Origin: Actinomycetota bacterium
GTDB taxonomy: Bacteria; Actinomycetota; Acidimicrobiia; Acidimicrobiales; AC-14
Length of the DNA stretch: 64,000 nucleotides
Assembly (NCBI GenBank): GCA_040754375.1
Contig: JBFMCT010000009.1
Location: 26,560 to 90,559, forward strand
Reading direction: 5' to 3'
Of this stretch, positions 25,469 to 34,039 are shown piece by piece. Every line of letters begins with the position of its first letter. Positions within the stretch are counted from its first letter, which is position 1. The position numbers were made by a program, and so were the translations under genes. The notes below the pieces were generated by a model, which saw only the letters and a program-made list of their open reading frames with translations, was not told the DNA's origin and searched no databases.

Positions 25469-27241
25469 TCACCTGTCCCCGGCGACCCGTGGCAGGCGGG
25501 GGCCGCCGATGCGGAAGTCGCCCCGACGGCGGGTCACGCCGTCCGAGTCGAGCCGGTTGAGCAGCGGTAGTGCGTACTTGCGGGACGTGCCTAGCGCCTC
25601 GCGGACCTGGGCGACCGTGACCCCCTCGGGATCGGCCGCCAGCAACCCGGCCACCACCCGGGCGGCGGCGTCGAGGGCGGCCGGCGCGAAGTAGCACCCG
25701 TCCTGCGCCACGACCAGCCCGCGGCGGACGAGCTCGTGCAGCTCGGCCTTGCTCACCCCGGCCGGGTCGGGGGGGGTGAACAGGTCGGCGGCCAGGGCGG
25801 CGACGTAAGGGTGGGACGCCAGTGGGTCCACCGCGCCGGCCAGCCGGGCCCGGCCGGCCTCGACGACCACGCCCTCGATCAGTCCCAGGGCGGCCCGCTC
25901 GTTCTCGGTCAGTGTGGCCTGGTCGAGGCCCAGGGGCCCGGCCGCCTCGACCGCGGCGCGGACCCGTTGCCTGGTGGCGGCCATGGCCTTGTCGGCGACC
26001 ACCCAGCGCCCGACCGTGGCCGGCCGGCGTTCGCCGGTGACGCGCTCCAGCTCGTCGGCGTCGACCCAGCCCCGCTCCTCGATGACCCGGTCGACCGACA
26101 GCGACGGCCGGGCCTTGGCCGCCGAGCGGACGGGGGCCACGTCGAGCACCACCCCACCTCCCACCGTCTCGTCCCGCCCGCTCTCGCGCAGCACGTAGCG
26201 GTCGCCGGGGAGCAGCGGGACGCGAACGGGCAGGTGTAGGCGGACGTAGCCCTCCTCGCCGGGCAGGATGGCGTCGTCCACCAGGACCCGCAGCCGCACG
26301 GGGTGCTCGCCCGAGCCGATGTAGGCCTGGTAGGCACCCCGCTGGCTGACCTCGTGGTCGAGGCTGGCCAGCACGGCCAGCGAGGCGTCGACGGTGCGGG
26401 TGGGCTGCCACTGGTCGGGCCGAACGACGGCGTGGCCCCGAGCCAGGTCGTCGTGGGAGAGCCCCGTCAGGTTGACGGCCACCCGGCTCCCGGGCAGCAC
26501 CGAGGTGCGGGCCCGCTGGAGGCTCTGGAGGCCCCGTACCCGGGCCGGGCGGCCCAGGGGCACTACGACCACCTCGTCGTCGACGGCCAGCGACCCTCCC
26601 GTGAGCGTGCCCGTCACCACCGTCCCCGAGCCTTTGGCCGCGAAGACCCGGTCGACCCACAGCCGGGGCCGGCCCCGGTCGGCTGCGAACGGGGTGGACG
26701 CCACCAGCCGGTCGAGGGCTTGGCGCAGCTCGTCGAGGCCCCGGCCCGTGGGAGCGTCGACCTCGACGACCTCGGCCTTGTCGAGGAACGTGCCCTCGAC
26801 GGCCTCGGCGATCTCCAGGCGGGCCAGCTCGCGGTCGTCGTCGTCGACGAGGCCCACCTTGGTCAGCGCTACCAGCCCGTGGCGGACGCCCAGCACTTCC
26901 AAGATGCGCAGGTGCTCCTCGGACTGGGGCTTCCACCCCTCGGTGGCGGCCACCACGAACATGCAGGCGTCCACCGCCCCAGCCCCGGCCAGCATGTTCT
27001 TGAGGAACCGGACGTGGCCGGGCACGTCGACGAACGCGATCTGGGCCCCCGAGGGCAGCGAGGTCCAGGCGAACCCCAGGTCGATGGTCAGGCCCCGAGC
27101 CTTCTCCTCGGCGAAACGGTCCGGGTCCATCCCCGTGAGCGCCATGACCAGCGTCGACTTGCCGTGGTCGACGTGGCCGGCCGTGGCCACCACGTGCATG
27201 GCCTCGCCGCCGGCGGTGCCCGCGGGCGCAGTGGCCGTCAT
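25469..27241 (-). CDS. selB: Selenocysteine-specific elongation factor SelB
   Basis: A 590-aa GTPase that delivers Sec-tRNA(Sec) to the ribosome at recoded UGA codons. The GTPase domain has G1 GHVDHGKST, G2 RGLTIDLGFA, G3 DVPGH and G4 in the LTKVGLVD segment. The G4 position usually filled by Asp is Gly. EF-Tu-like beta-barrels follow (GSGTVVTGTLTGG), and the C-terminal 230 residues hold winged-helix repeats that bind the SECIS hairpin. The ATG at 27241 overlaps the selA stop (ATGA). With selA it implies selenoprotein synthesis, although selC, selD and any selenoprotein gene lie outside the window or were missed. Confidence 0.93.
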   Translation of the reverse strand: MTATAPAGTAGGEAMHVVATAGHVDHGKSTLVMALTGMDPDRFAEEKARGLTIDLGFAWTSLPSGAQIAFVDVPGHVRFLKNMLAGAGAVDACMFVVAATEGWKPQSEEHLRILEVLGVRHGLVALTKVGLVDDDDRELARLEIAEAVEGTFLDKAEVVEVDAPTGRGLDELRQALDRLVASTPFAADRGRPRLWVDRVFAAKGSGTVVTGTLTGGSLAVDDEVVVVPLGRPARVRGLQSLQRARTSVLPGSRVAVNLTGLSHDDLARGHAVVRPDQWQPTRTVDASLAVLASLDHEVSQRGAYQAYIGSGEHPVRLRVLVDDAILPGEEGYVRLHLPVRVPLLPGDRYVLRESGRDETVGGGVVLDVAPVRSAAKARPSLSVDRVIEERGWVDADELERVTGERRPATVGRWVVADKAMAATRQRVRAAVEAAGPLGLDQATLTENERAALGLIEGVVVEAGRARLAGAVDPLASHPYVAALAADLFTPPDPAGVSKAELHELVRRGLVVAQDGCYFAPAALDAAARVVAGLLAADPEGVTVAQVREALGTSRKYALPLLNRLDSDGVTRRRGDFRIGGPRLPRVAGDR

Positions 27242-28503
27242 GCCAGCGCGGCCAGGGCCTTGGCCAGCAGGGCGTCGTCGGCCGGGTCGACCGTACGCAG
27301 GTCGCACACGGTGGACCCTCCCTGGGCGCGGGCCACCACGGGCGGGTCGAGCCCGCGCAGGGCCTCGGTGTGGTCGCCCTCCACCGCCACCCCGGCCGAG
27401 GGGATCTCCTGGCCGGGTACCGATCCGCCCCCGGCCACGGCCACCGTGGGTACGACCCGGCCCACGCCCAGGGCCGCAGCCCTCTCCTTCAGGGCGTCAA
27501 CGCCGAGGGCGGCCATACGCCAGAACGGTATGGCGTCGCCGTCTTTGCGCAGGTAGGCCAGGGCCGTCTCCTGGAGGGCGGCCAGCACGAGCCCCCCAGG
27601 GCGCAGGGCCCGGCTGAGGGGGTGGGCCGCGCACGCGGCCACCAAGTCGCGACGGCCGGCCACGATCCCTGCCTGGGGACCACCGAGCAGCTTGTCGCCC
27701 GAGAACGTGACCAGGGCCGCGCCCTCGGCCAGCGTCTGGCGGGCGGCGGGCTCCCCGGCCAGCCAGGCCGGCGGTCCCCCTGTGAGCCAGGGTGTGCCCG
27801 CGTCGAGAAGTCCCGAGCCGATGTCGGCCACCACCGGCGGACCGAGGCCGGCCAGCGCGCCCACCCCGACCGTCTCGGTGAACCCGACGATCCGGTAGTT
27901 CGACTGGTGGACCTTGAGGACCAGCGCGGTGGCGTCGGTGACGGCCGCCTCGTAGTCGCGCCGGCGGGTGCGGTTGGTGGTCCCCACTTCCACGAGGTGG
28001 GCACCGGACTGGGCCATCACCTCGGGAACCCGGAACCCCCCGCCGATCTCCACCAGCTCCCCCCGCGAGACGATGACCTCGCGATCGCGGGCCAGCGCGG
28101 CCAGCACCAGCATGACGGCCGCGGCCCCGTTGTTGACCACCAGCGCGGCTTCGGCGCCCGCGGCCCGGGCCAGCAGGGTGGCGGCGTGGCCGCTGCGCGA
28201 CCCCCGGACGCCGGCGGCCAGGTCGTACTCCAGGTTGCTGTAGCGGACAGGGCCAGGCCCGGCGGCCCCGCCCGCTGATGCCCGTGGTGCCCGTCCCAGG
28301 TTGGTGTGCAGAAGGACCCCGGTGGCGTTGACGACCGGCCGCAGCATGGCGGCCGCCACCTGCTCGGCGACGGTCCGGGCCGAGGACGGGTCCCCGGCGG
28401 CGATGGCTCGACGGGCGGCGTCGACCAGCAGCGGGTGGGGGAGGTCGATGTCGGACAGGCTGCGGGCCAGGGTGTCGACCGACGGTGGCCGTTGGGAAGG
28501 CAT
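27238..28503 (-). CDS. selA: L-seryl-tRNA(Sec) selenium transferase SelA
   Basis: A 421-aa PLP enzyme that converts Ser-tRNA(Sec) to Sec-tRNA(Sec) using selenophosphate. Family marks: VVNATGVLLHTNLGRAP, YSNLEYDLAAGVRGSR, AALVVNNGAAAVML, SRGELVEIGGGFRVPEVM, EVGTTNRT, KVHQSNYRIVGF, and the PLP lysine in FSGDKLLGGPQAGI. The ATG at 28503 begins the helical N-terminal domain. It overlaps selB and is divergent from the PBP gene; the 123-bp gap contains two direct copies of a GCCCGGGTGGGGC block of unknown meaning. Confidence 0.95.
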   Translation of the reverse strand: MPSQRPPSVDTLARSLSDIDLPHPLLVDAARRAIAAGDPSSARTVAEQVAAAMLRPVVNATGVLLHTNLGRAPRASAGGAAGPGPVRYSNLEYDLAAGVRGSRSGHAATLLARAAGAEAALVVNNGAAAVMLVLAALARDREVIVSRGELVEIGGGFRVPEVMAQSGAHLVEVGTTNRTRRRDYEAAVTDATALVLKVHQSNYRIVGFTETVGVGALAGLGPPVVADIGSGLLDAGTPWLTGGPPAWLAGEPAARQTLAEGAALVTFSGDKLLGGPQAGIVAGRRDLVAACAAHPLSRALRPGGLVLAALQETALAYLRKDGDAIPFWRMAALGVDALKERAAALGVGRVVPTVAVAGGGSVPGQEIPSAGVAVEGDHTEALRGLDPPVVARAQGGSTVCDLRTVDPADDALLAKALAALA

Positions 28504-28626
28504 CGGTCCGAGGATAGGAGGGCCGAGGCCCGGGTGGGGCGCCCGGGTGGGGCGCCCCGCCCCTTCGACCCTCCCGGCCACCGCCCGCGGTGGCCGGCCC
28601 GCCGCTTTCTGGAATGCTGGGGGCGC

Positions 28627-30852
28627 ATGGGTTTGAAGTGGAAGCGGTTGCCGCAGGCCATCGTGGTCTTCCTGAGCGTGGCCATCGGCCTCCCGGTGGT
28701 GGTCATCGGCGTGGCTCTGGGCTCCTACCTGTTCCTGCCTCTCCCCACGCCCAAGCTGCCCAAGCCCGACCTGGGCATCGAGGCGTCGCGCATCACCCAC
28801 ATCTACGACGCCGCCGGCAACGAGATCGGCGTGCTGCGCAAGTTCGACACCAAGATCCCCGTCGAGCCCAGCGACATCCCCGAAGTGCTCAAGCAGGCGG
28901 TCGTGGCCGTGGAGGACCAGCGCTTCTACTCCCACAGCGGGCTCGACGTCCGTTCGGCGGCGCGGGCGCTGTGGGCCGACATCCAGGGCCGGGCCATCGT
29001 GCAGGGCGGCTCCACCATCACCCAGCAGTACGTCAAGCAGGTCTACACGGGTGGCGAGCGCACGTTCGCCCGGAAGCTGAAAGAGGCGGTCATCGCCAGC
29101 CGTATCGACCGCCAGATGGACAAGGACGAGATCCTGTTCAACTACCTGTCCACGATCTACCTCGGGGGCGGGGCCTACGGCGTGGGGGCGGCCGCCGAGT
29201 CGTTCTTCAAGAAGCCCGTGAACGAGCTGACCCTGTCGGAGTCGGCCCTGCTGGCCGGCATCATCCGGGCACCCAGCGAGCTCGAACCGCGGGCCAACCC
29301 CACGGCGGCCGAGGCCAACCGGGTGCGGTCCCTGCGCCTGATGCTCGAACAGGACCGCATCACCCAGGCCCAGCACGACGAGGCGGTGGCCCAGAGGGTC
29401 CACCTCGTGGGCACCGACCCCGAGCCCGGCGGGCCAGTCACCGCCATCCACCCCCTGGAGCTGGCCGCGGCCACCGAGCCCTACTTCGTCGACGCCGTGC
29501 GCCGCTACCTGAGCCGCCGCTACGGCGACGACGAGATCTACCAGGGCGGGCTGCGGGTGGAGACCACGCTCGACCCGAGGATGCAGCGGGCCGCCGAGGA
29601 GTCGGTGGCCGAGGCCCTGTCGGGCACAGAGGCCCCCCTGGAGATGTCTCTGGTGTCAGTCGAGCCCGGTACCGGCTTCATCCGGGCCCTGGTTGGAGGG
29701 CGCGACTTCTCGGTGTCCCAGGTCAACCTGGCCCTGGGCTCGTGCCCCGAGCAGGCGGTGGCGACCGGCGGCCCCATCTGCCTGTCGGGCGGGGGGAGCG
29801 GGCGCCAGCCCGGCTCGTCTTTCAAGCCCATCACGCTGGCCAAGGCGTTCGAGGCGGGGATCGGGCCCAGTCGCGTCTACTCCGGCCCGTCGACCTACCG
29901 CATCCCAGGCTGCACCGGAGACCAGTGCACGGTGAGCAACGTCGAGAGCGGGGCCTACGGCGCCATCTCCCTACGGGCGGCGACCGCCTACTCGGTGAAC
30001 ACGGTCTACGCCCAGCTCGTACGGGACGTGGGCGTGGCCGAGACGGCCGAGATGGCCCACCGTCTCGGCATGACCATGGTCAGCCCCGACGGCGTGCGGG
30101 CCGACGGCGAGGAGTACGGCGTGGCCCTCACCCTGGGGGCGGCTGAGACCTCGCCCCTCGACATGGCGGCCGTGTACGCGGTGTTCGCCAACCGGGGCGT
30201 GCAGCACCCGGCTACCCCTGTCGTGCGGGTCACCGACGCCTCCGGACGGGTCCTGGAGGACAACAGCGCCCGGCCCGGCAATCGCGTGCTGGCCGAGGCC
30301 GTGGCCGACAACGTGAACGACGTGCTCAAGGGGGTCGTGCAGTTCGGGACCGGGACCGGGGCCGCCATCGGCCGCCCCGACGGTACGGCCGGCAAGACGG
30401 GTACCAGCGAGGACTTCGGGGACGCCTGGTTCGTGGGTTACACCCCCCAGCTGTCGACGGCCGTGTGGATGGGCTATTCCGACAGCCGGTCCAGGCCGCT
30501 GCGCAACATCAAGGGCGTCAACCCGGTCTACGGCGGGACGATCCCGGCTCGCACGTGGCGGGCGTTCATGAGCGAGGCGCTCGAGGGCGTGCCGCCCGCC
30601 AACTTCGCCCGCCCCGTGGCCCTGGCCGGCGACATCGCCGCCGGGCCCCGCCGGGCGCCCGAGGAGACCCAGGTCACCCTGCCCGTCCAGATCGTGCTCG
30701 GCCCACCGCCCACGACCGCCCCACCCCCGCCGACCACCACCCGCCCGCCGCTCACGCTCCCGCCCAGCCTGTTCCCCACCACGACGGTGGCTCCGACCAC
30801 GACCGTCCCGGGGCCGACTACGACCACGACCCGGGGCGGCCTGTTCGGCTGA
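28627..30852 (+). CDS. Class A penicillin-binding protein (bifunctional transglycosylase/transpeptidase)
   Basis: A 741-aa membrane-anchored cell-wall synthase. One membrane segment (about residues 10-35) is followed by a GT51 transglycosylase domain (EDQRFYSHSGLD with the catalytic Glu, QGGSTITQQYVKQ). A transpeptidase domain follows with SxxK in GSSFKPI, SxN in AYSVNTVYAQ and KTGTSEDFGDAWFVGYTP. The last 60 residues are a Pro/Thr-rich extracellular tail (PPTTT repeats), common in actinobacterial PBPs. The ATG at 28627 gives the membrane anchor directly. It polymerises lipid II and cross-links the peptides at the outer face of the membrane. Confidence 0.94.
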   Translation: MGLKWKRLPQAIVVFLSVAIGLPVVVIGVALGSYLFLPLPTPKLPKPDLGIEASRITHIYDAAGNEIGVLRKFDTKIPVEPSDIPEVLKQAVVAVEDQRFYSHSGLDVRSAARALWADIQGRAIVQGGSTITQQYVKQVYTGGERTFARKLKEAVIASRIDRQMDKDEILFNYLSTIYLGGGAYGVGAAAESFFKKPVNELTLSESALLAGIIRAPSELEPRANPTAAEANRVRSLRLMLEQDRITQAQHDEAVAQRVHLVGTDPEPGGPVTAIHPLELAAATEPYFVDAVRRYLSRRYGDDEIYQGGLRVETTLDPRMQRAAEESVAEALSGTEAPLEMSLVSVEPGTGFIRALVGGRDFSVSQVNLALGSCPEQAVATGGPICLSGGGSGRQPGSSFKPITLAKAFEAGIGPSRVYSGPSTYRIPGCTGDQCTVSNVESGAYGAISLRAATAYSVNTVYAQLVRDVGVAETAEMAHRLGMTMVSPDGVRADGEEYGVALTLGAAETSPLDMAAVYAVFANRGVQHPATPVVRVTDASGRVLEDNSARPGNRVLAEAVADNVNDVLKGVVQFGTGTGAAIGRPDGTAGKTGTSEDFGDAWFVGYTPQLSTAVWMGYSDSRSRPLRNIKGVNPVYGGTIPARTWRAFMSEALEGVPPANFARPVALAGDIAAGPRRAPEETQVTLPVQIVLGPPPTTAPPPPTTTRPPLTLPPSLFPTTTVAPTTTVPGPTTTTTRGGLFG

Positions 30853-30873
30853 CGGGCGCGTCGCGGCCCAAGG

Positions 30874-31704
30874 TCAGGGAACGGTCGTGGTGGGCGTGGC
30901 GGTCGCCTCGCCCGGCCCGGCGTTGCCGCTGCCGCAGCGCAGCACCCGCTCGCAGGCGGCGTTGATGGGGACGGCGAAGAACACGCTGTCGGTCCCCCGC
31001 CCGCCCGGGTTGTAGGCCCGCGACGCCATGCCGATGACCTCGCCCTCGGCGTTGACCAGGGGGGCGCCTTGGCGGGCGTCGTCGACGAAGATGTTGTGCT
31101 GGGACCAGGCATCCGAGGACCCCAGGGCTATGCCGACGGCCAGGCGCTGGCCGGCGGCACCCACGTAGACCTTCTCGTTGACCTCGGGCGGCGCCTCGGC
31201 CCAGGGAAGGCTCTCGATGGCCCCGGGGACCACCAGCAGGGCCAGGTCGAGCGCCTCGTGCCAGGTCCACAGTGTGGCCTGGCGGTCGCCGTCCAAGGTG
31301 ATGCCCGGCCCCGGCGCCCGGGTATTGGCCTTGACGACCGCGAACGAGGTGAGCAGGAGCGTCTGGCCACCGAACGAGCCGACGACGAAGGCTGACCCCT
31401 GCACCCGCTGGCCGGACTCGTCGGCCGTCACCACCGGCCTCACGCTGGCGGCCACCTTCGCAGCCAGCTCGGCCTCGGTCAGGCCCGTGGGCCCGGCGGT
31501 CGTCGTGGTGATGGGCCGGGTGGTGGGCGGCGCCGTGCCGTCTGGGTCACCGCTCTGGTCCCCGGTCTCCTCGACAAGGGGCCGGCCGGCGTCCACGCTG
31601 GCCCACACCAAGGTGGCCACGAAGGCCGCGGTAACGGCCAGCACGGTCGAGATGACGATCATGCTCACGGCGCCTCCGTGGTAGTAGCGGCGCCCCCGGG
31701 CCAT
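30874..31704 (-). CDS. Membrane-anchored trypsin-like protein lacking catalytic residues
   Basis: A 276-aa protein with an N-terminal membrane segment (about residues 15-35), a Thr/Pro-rich linker, and a chymotrypsin/HtrA-like fold at about 75-255. Aligning by eye, the catalytic His of the T-x-A-H-V-V motif reads TSFAVV (no His). The Asp of D-L-A-L-L-V-V is kept. The G-N-S-G-G-P-L nucleophile motif reads ARQGAPLVN (no Ser). The fold-specific tail GEVIGMAS is present. It is probably a non-catalytic binding protein in the cell envelope. The start ATG at 31704 was chosen because the membrane segment follows. Confidence 0.72.
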   Translation of the reverse strand: MARGRRYYHGGAVSMIVISTVLAVTAAFVATLVWASVDAGRPLVEETGDQSGDPDGTAPPTTRPITTTTAGPTGLTEAELAAKVAASVRPVVTADESGQRVQGSAFVVGSFGGQTLLLTSFAVVKANTRAPGPGITLDGDRQATLWTWHEALDLALLVVPGAIESLPWAEAPPEVNEKVYVGAAGQRLAVGIALGSSDAWSQHNIFVDDARQGAPLVNAEGEVIGMASRAYNPGGRGTDSVFFAVPINAACERVLRCGSGNAGPGEATATPTTTVP

Positions 31705-31765
31705 GGGGAGCCAGAGTACCGGCGTGGGGAAGGGTGGCGGCAGTCGGCGTGTTACACCAGTGGAG

Positions 31766-32137
31766 ATGTTCCCCCTCCTGATGGTCCTGTTCATCGTCGT
31801 ACCGGTCGTCGAACTGGCGGTGGTTATCCAGGTCGGCCAGTCGATCGGCGTCTTCAACACCATCGGGCTCCTGCTGCTCGTCAGCTTCGTGGGTGCCTGG
31901 CTGGTGAGGCGCGAAGGGACCGGTGTGTGGCGGCGCTTCAACGAACAGGTCCGCGGCGGTCAGGTCCCCGGCAAGGAGATGGCCGACGGGGTGATGATCC
32001 TGTTCGCCGGGGCCCTACTGCTGACCCCAGGGTTCTTCACCGACACGGTGGGCCTGTTGCTGCTCTTCCCGCCGGTGCGGGCGGTGATCCGGGCGGCCCT
32101 GCTCAGCCGGGTGACGTTGCGGGTCGGCCGGTTGTGA
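31766..32137 (+). CDS. fxsA: FxsA family membrane protein
   Basis: A 123-aa inner-membrane protein of the FxsA family, named for suppression of F-plasmid exclusion of phage T7. It starts with a hydrophobic segment ending in V-E-L-A-V-V-I-Q-V-G and continues GVFNTIGLLLLVSFVGAWLVRREG. It then has a cytoplasmic patch (RRFNEQVRGGQVPGKEMADGVMILFAGALLLTPGFFTDTVG, the family signature) and a last membrane helix. ATG at 31766; a GTG two codons upstream is possible. Divergent from the trypsin-like gene, convergent with narL. Confidence 0.88.
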   Translation: MFPLLMVLFIVVPVVELAVVIQVGQSIGVFNTIGLLLLVSFVGAWLVRREGTGVWRRFNEQVRGGQVPGKEMADGVMILFAGALLLTPGFFTDTVGLLLLFPPVRAVIRAALLSRVTLRVGRL

Positions 32138-32146
32138 GGCGCCTGC

Positions 32147-32812
32147 TCACTGCGCCTCGCTGAGCACGCCCTCGCGGATGGCGTGCATCACCGCGTCGAG
32201 GCGCGAACGCTGGTGCAGCTTGGCCAAGATGTTGGCCACATGGCGCTTGACCGTGTGGCTGGACAGGCAGAGGGCATCGGCGATCTCGTGGTTGGCGTAC
32301 CCCAGGCTCACCAGGCGGAGCACCTCCAGCTCGCGGTCGGTGAGCGAGGCCGACGTATTGGCCGGACGGCCGCCGTGGCGGAACTCGCTGATGAGCTTGC
32401 CGGCGATGACCGGGGACAGGAGCAGCCCGAGGCCCCGGGCCACCACCCGCACGGCTCCCGGCAGGTCGTCGAGCAGCCTGTCTTTGACGAGGTAGCCGCT
32501 CGCTCCCGCCTTGAGGGCCTCGAAGACGTCGTTGTCGTCGTCGCTGGCCGTGAGCATCACCACCTTGGTGTTGGGCACCTCGTGGTGGATGCGACGGGCC
32601 GCCTCGAGGCCGTCGACCACAGGCATGCGGATGTCGAGCAAGACGAGGTCGGGGACCCTCTCTTGGACGACCTCGAGGGCCTGGCGGCCGTCTTCGGCCT
32701 CGCCCACGACCTCGATGTCGGCTTCCTCGGCCAGCAGCGCGGCCACGACCCGCCGCACCCGGCTCTCGTCGTCGGCGATAGCCACTGTGATCTTGTGGTC
32801 TTCTGGCTGCAA
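32147..32812 (-). CDS. NarL/FixJ-family response regulator
   Basis: A receiver-plus-HTH transcription factor of about 221 aa. The receiver has the acidic pair in VAIADDESRVRR, phospho-Asp in DLVLLDIRMPVVDG, Thr in VVMLTASDDD and Lys in GYLVKDRLLD. The C-terminal LuxR-type HTH is clear: LTDRELEVLRLVSLGYANHEIADALCLSSHTVKRHVANILAKL. No cognate histidine kinase is adjacent. The start is uncertain: a TTG at 32812 precedes the first strand, and the frame extends upstream to 32875 without an obvious ribosome-binding site. The nearby receiver-only protein at 34040 has a very similar receiver. Confidence 0.87.
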   Translation of the reverse strand: MQPEDHKITVAIADDESRVRRVVAALLAEEADIEVVGEAEDGRQALEVVQERVPDLVLLDIRMPVVDGLEAARRIHHEVPNTKVVMLTASDDDNDVFEALKAGASGYLVKDRLLDDLPGAVRVVARGLGLLLSPVIAGKLISEFRHGGRPANTSASLTDRELEVLRLVSLGYANHEIADALCLSSHTVKRHVANILAKLHQRSRLDAVMHAIREGVLSEAQ

Positions 32813-32864
32813 ACCGGCCGCCTCGCCACTGGGGGTGGAGCCCCAGTGTACCGGCCCTGAAATG

Positions 32865-32900
32865 CAACAGGGCACCCCGCCGGAGCGGGGTGCCCTGTTG
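32865..32900 (-). terminator. Strong 16-bp stem-loop at the 3' end of the secreted-protein gene
   Basis: CAACAGGGCACCCCGC and GCGGGGTGCCCTGTTG are perfect inverted copies around a CGGA/TCCG tetraloop. The hairpin lies 37 bp past the stop of the minus-strand gene at 32938. There is no long U-tract (GCATTTC follows on that strand), so termination is inferred from stability and position. Confidence 0.7.
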
Positions 32901-32937
32901 GGATGCGGTCCCCCCCGGGGCCGCCAACCTCAGGCCC

Positions 32938-33384
32938 CTACGGGCAGAGGTTGCTCTGGAGCTGGCTCAGGATCGACAGGCTCATCTCGGCCGCCTCGTG
33001 GGTGTGCTTGGCCCCGAAGCGGGCGACCTTGGCGTTCCCCCAGGCCACGACCTTGTTGGCCAGGATGACGGCCTTGTTGTCGACGATGGCCTGGGCGGCC
33101 CCGACGTCGCCGGCCAGGTCGATGGTCTTGAGCAGGTCCGAGACCGCCACCACCCACTCGGTGATGGCCGTGTTCATCTCCGACTCGGCCGTGTTCTGGG
33201 CGTTGTTGGCGTTGTTGAGGGCGGTGCCCGTTACCCCGACGTTGGCGTTGGCCGTGCCCAGCAGGGCGGGCAGTGCCGTACACACCGCGGGGACCACAGC
33301 CACCGCGTGAGCCGGGGCCCCGATCCCGACGGACATGGCCGCCGCAGAGAGAGCCGTGAGGCCGACTGCAATTGTCTTGCGCAT
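32938..33384 (-). CDS. Small secreted protein of unknown function
   Basis: A 148-aa protein. Residues 1-27 are a clear Sec signal peptide (MRKTIAVGLTALSAAAMSVG, cleavage after APAHA). The mature part is helical and rich in Ala/Asn (TALNNANNAQNTAESEMNTA), with one Cys near the start of the mature region and one in the C-terminal tail (NLCP), so a disulfide is possible. No family recognised. A good Shine-Dalgarno (AAAGGAGAA) precedes the ATG, the local upstream DNA is unusually AT-rich, and a strong hairpin follows, which together suggest high expression. Confidence 0.75.
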   Translation of the reverse strand: MRKTIAVGLTALSAAAMSVGIGAPAHAVAVVPAVCTALPALLGTANANVGVTGTALNNANNAQNTAESEMNTAITEWVVAVSDLLKTIDLAGDVGAAQAIVDNKAVILANKVVAWGNAKVARFGAKHTHEAAEMSLSILSQLQSNLCP

Positions 33385-33422
33385 CCGTATTCTCCTTTGC
33401 TTTGTATTGCTTTGGTTTGTTG

Positions 33423-33803
33423 CTAGGAGGGTGGGGCGGCCGAAGGGACGCCTAAGTCGGACAGGTGGGCCCTCAGGAGAGCCTCTATCTCTTCCTGAGT
33501 TGGGACCCTCAGTTGGCCATTGTCAGTCGTGGACTGCCCGATCTGGGTGGTCAACGAGGCCAGGATCGCGGCCAGCTCTGGTGGTAGGGGCTCCGCCTCG
33601 GTGGTCGGCGGTCCGCCTTCGGTGGCCGTCGCCGGGGGGCGGCCGCCATCCGAACCTCCCAGGCTGCTCAGCGCTACTGAGCCGCCTATCGCCAGGAGGA
33701 CCACCAGCGTGGCTATGCCCACCATCAACTTCTTCGATCGCATGACTGGAATCGGCTCCATTTCCGCAGCAGGTGCTCGCTGTGCAAGCTCCTCATCCCT
33801 CAA
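33423..33803 (-). CDS. Single-pass membrane protein of unknown function
   Basis: A 126-aa protein with a membrane helix at about residues 27-47 (VGIATLVVLLAIGGSVALSS) preceded by basic residues (MRSKK), giving a cytoplasmic N-terminus. The extracellular part is Pro/Thr-rich and then an amphipathic helix (EEIEALLRAHLSDLG). No family recognised. The ATG at 33803 is the outermost start; Met15 and Met21 are alternatives, the latter directly before the basic patch. It lies 38 bp upstream of the secreted-protein gene on the same strand, so the two may be cotranscribed. Confidence 0.62.
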   Translation of the reverse strand: MRDEELAQRAPAAEMEPIPVMRSKKLMVGIATLVVLLAIGGSVALSSLGGSDGGRPPATATEGGPPTTEAEPLPPELAAILASLTTQIGQSTTDNGQLRVPTQEEIEALLRAHLSDLGVPSAAPPS

Positions 33804-33891
33804 CCGTCGTCATCTGACAGGAACGGTAAGTCCACTCAACCGAGAATGCACGGGCCATTCTGTGAATTGGCTCCCAGGAACGAGGGACGTG

Positions 33892-33937
33892 GCCCGATGG
33901 AGCCATACCCGCGTGGCTCCGTCGGGCCTTTCTTGCT
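33892..33937 (+). terminator. Rho-independent-type hairpin in the leader of a response-regulator gene
   Basis: GCCCGATGGAGCCA (33892-33905) and TGGCTCCGTCGGGC (33914-33927) form a 14-nt stem with one mismatch and an 8-nt loop. CTTTCTTGCTCT follows on the plus strand. No plus-strand gene precedes it, so it would end a short transcript started near 33800, either a small RNA or an attenuated leader of the gene at 34040. Confidence 0.55.
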
Positions 33938-34039
33938 CTAGGAGGCGATTACTCGCCTTCCGCCCTTCCTGGAAGCCGGTCACCGGTTTACGATCGGACC
34001 GGATGAACGCTCCAGCGCGGTACTGAGATCGGTGACGTC

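Noticed and set aside
28527..28560. Duplicated GCCCGGGTGGGGC block upstream of selA and the PBP gene
   Set aside because: Two adjacent copies in very GC-rich spacer; not enough for a regulatory claim beyond a note.
33820..33935. Cyclic-di-GMP (GEMM) riboswitch
   Set aside because: Some GGGAC-like elements occur, but the conserved two-hairpin core and tetraloop receptor are not recognisable.
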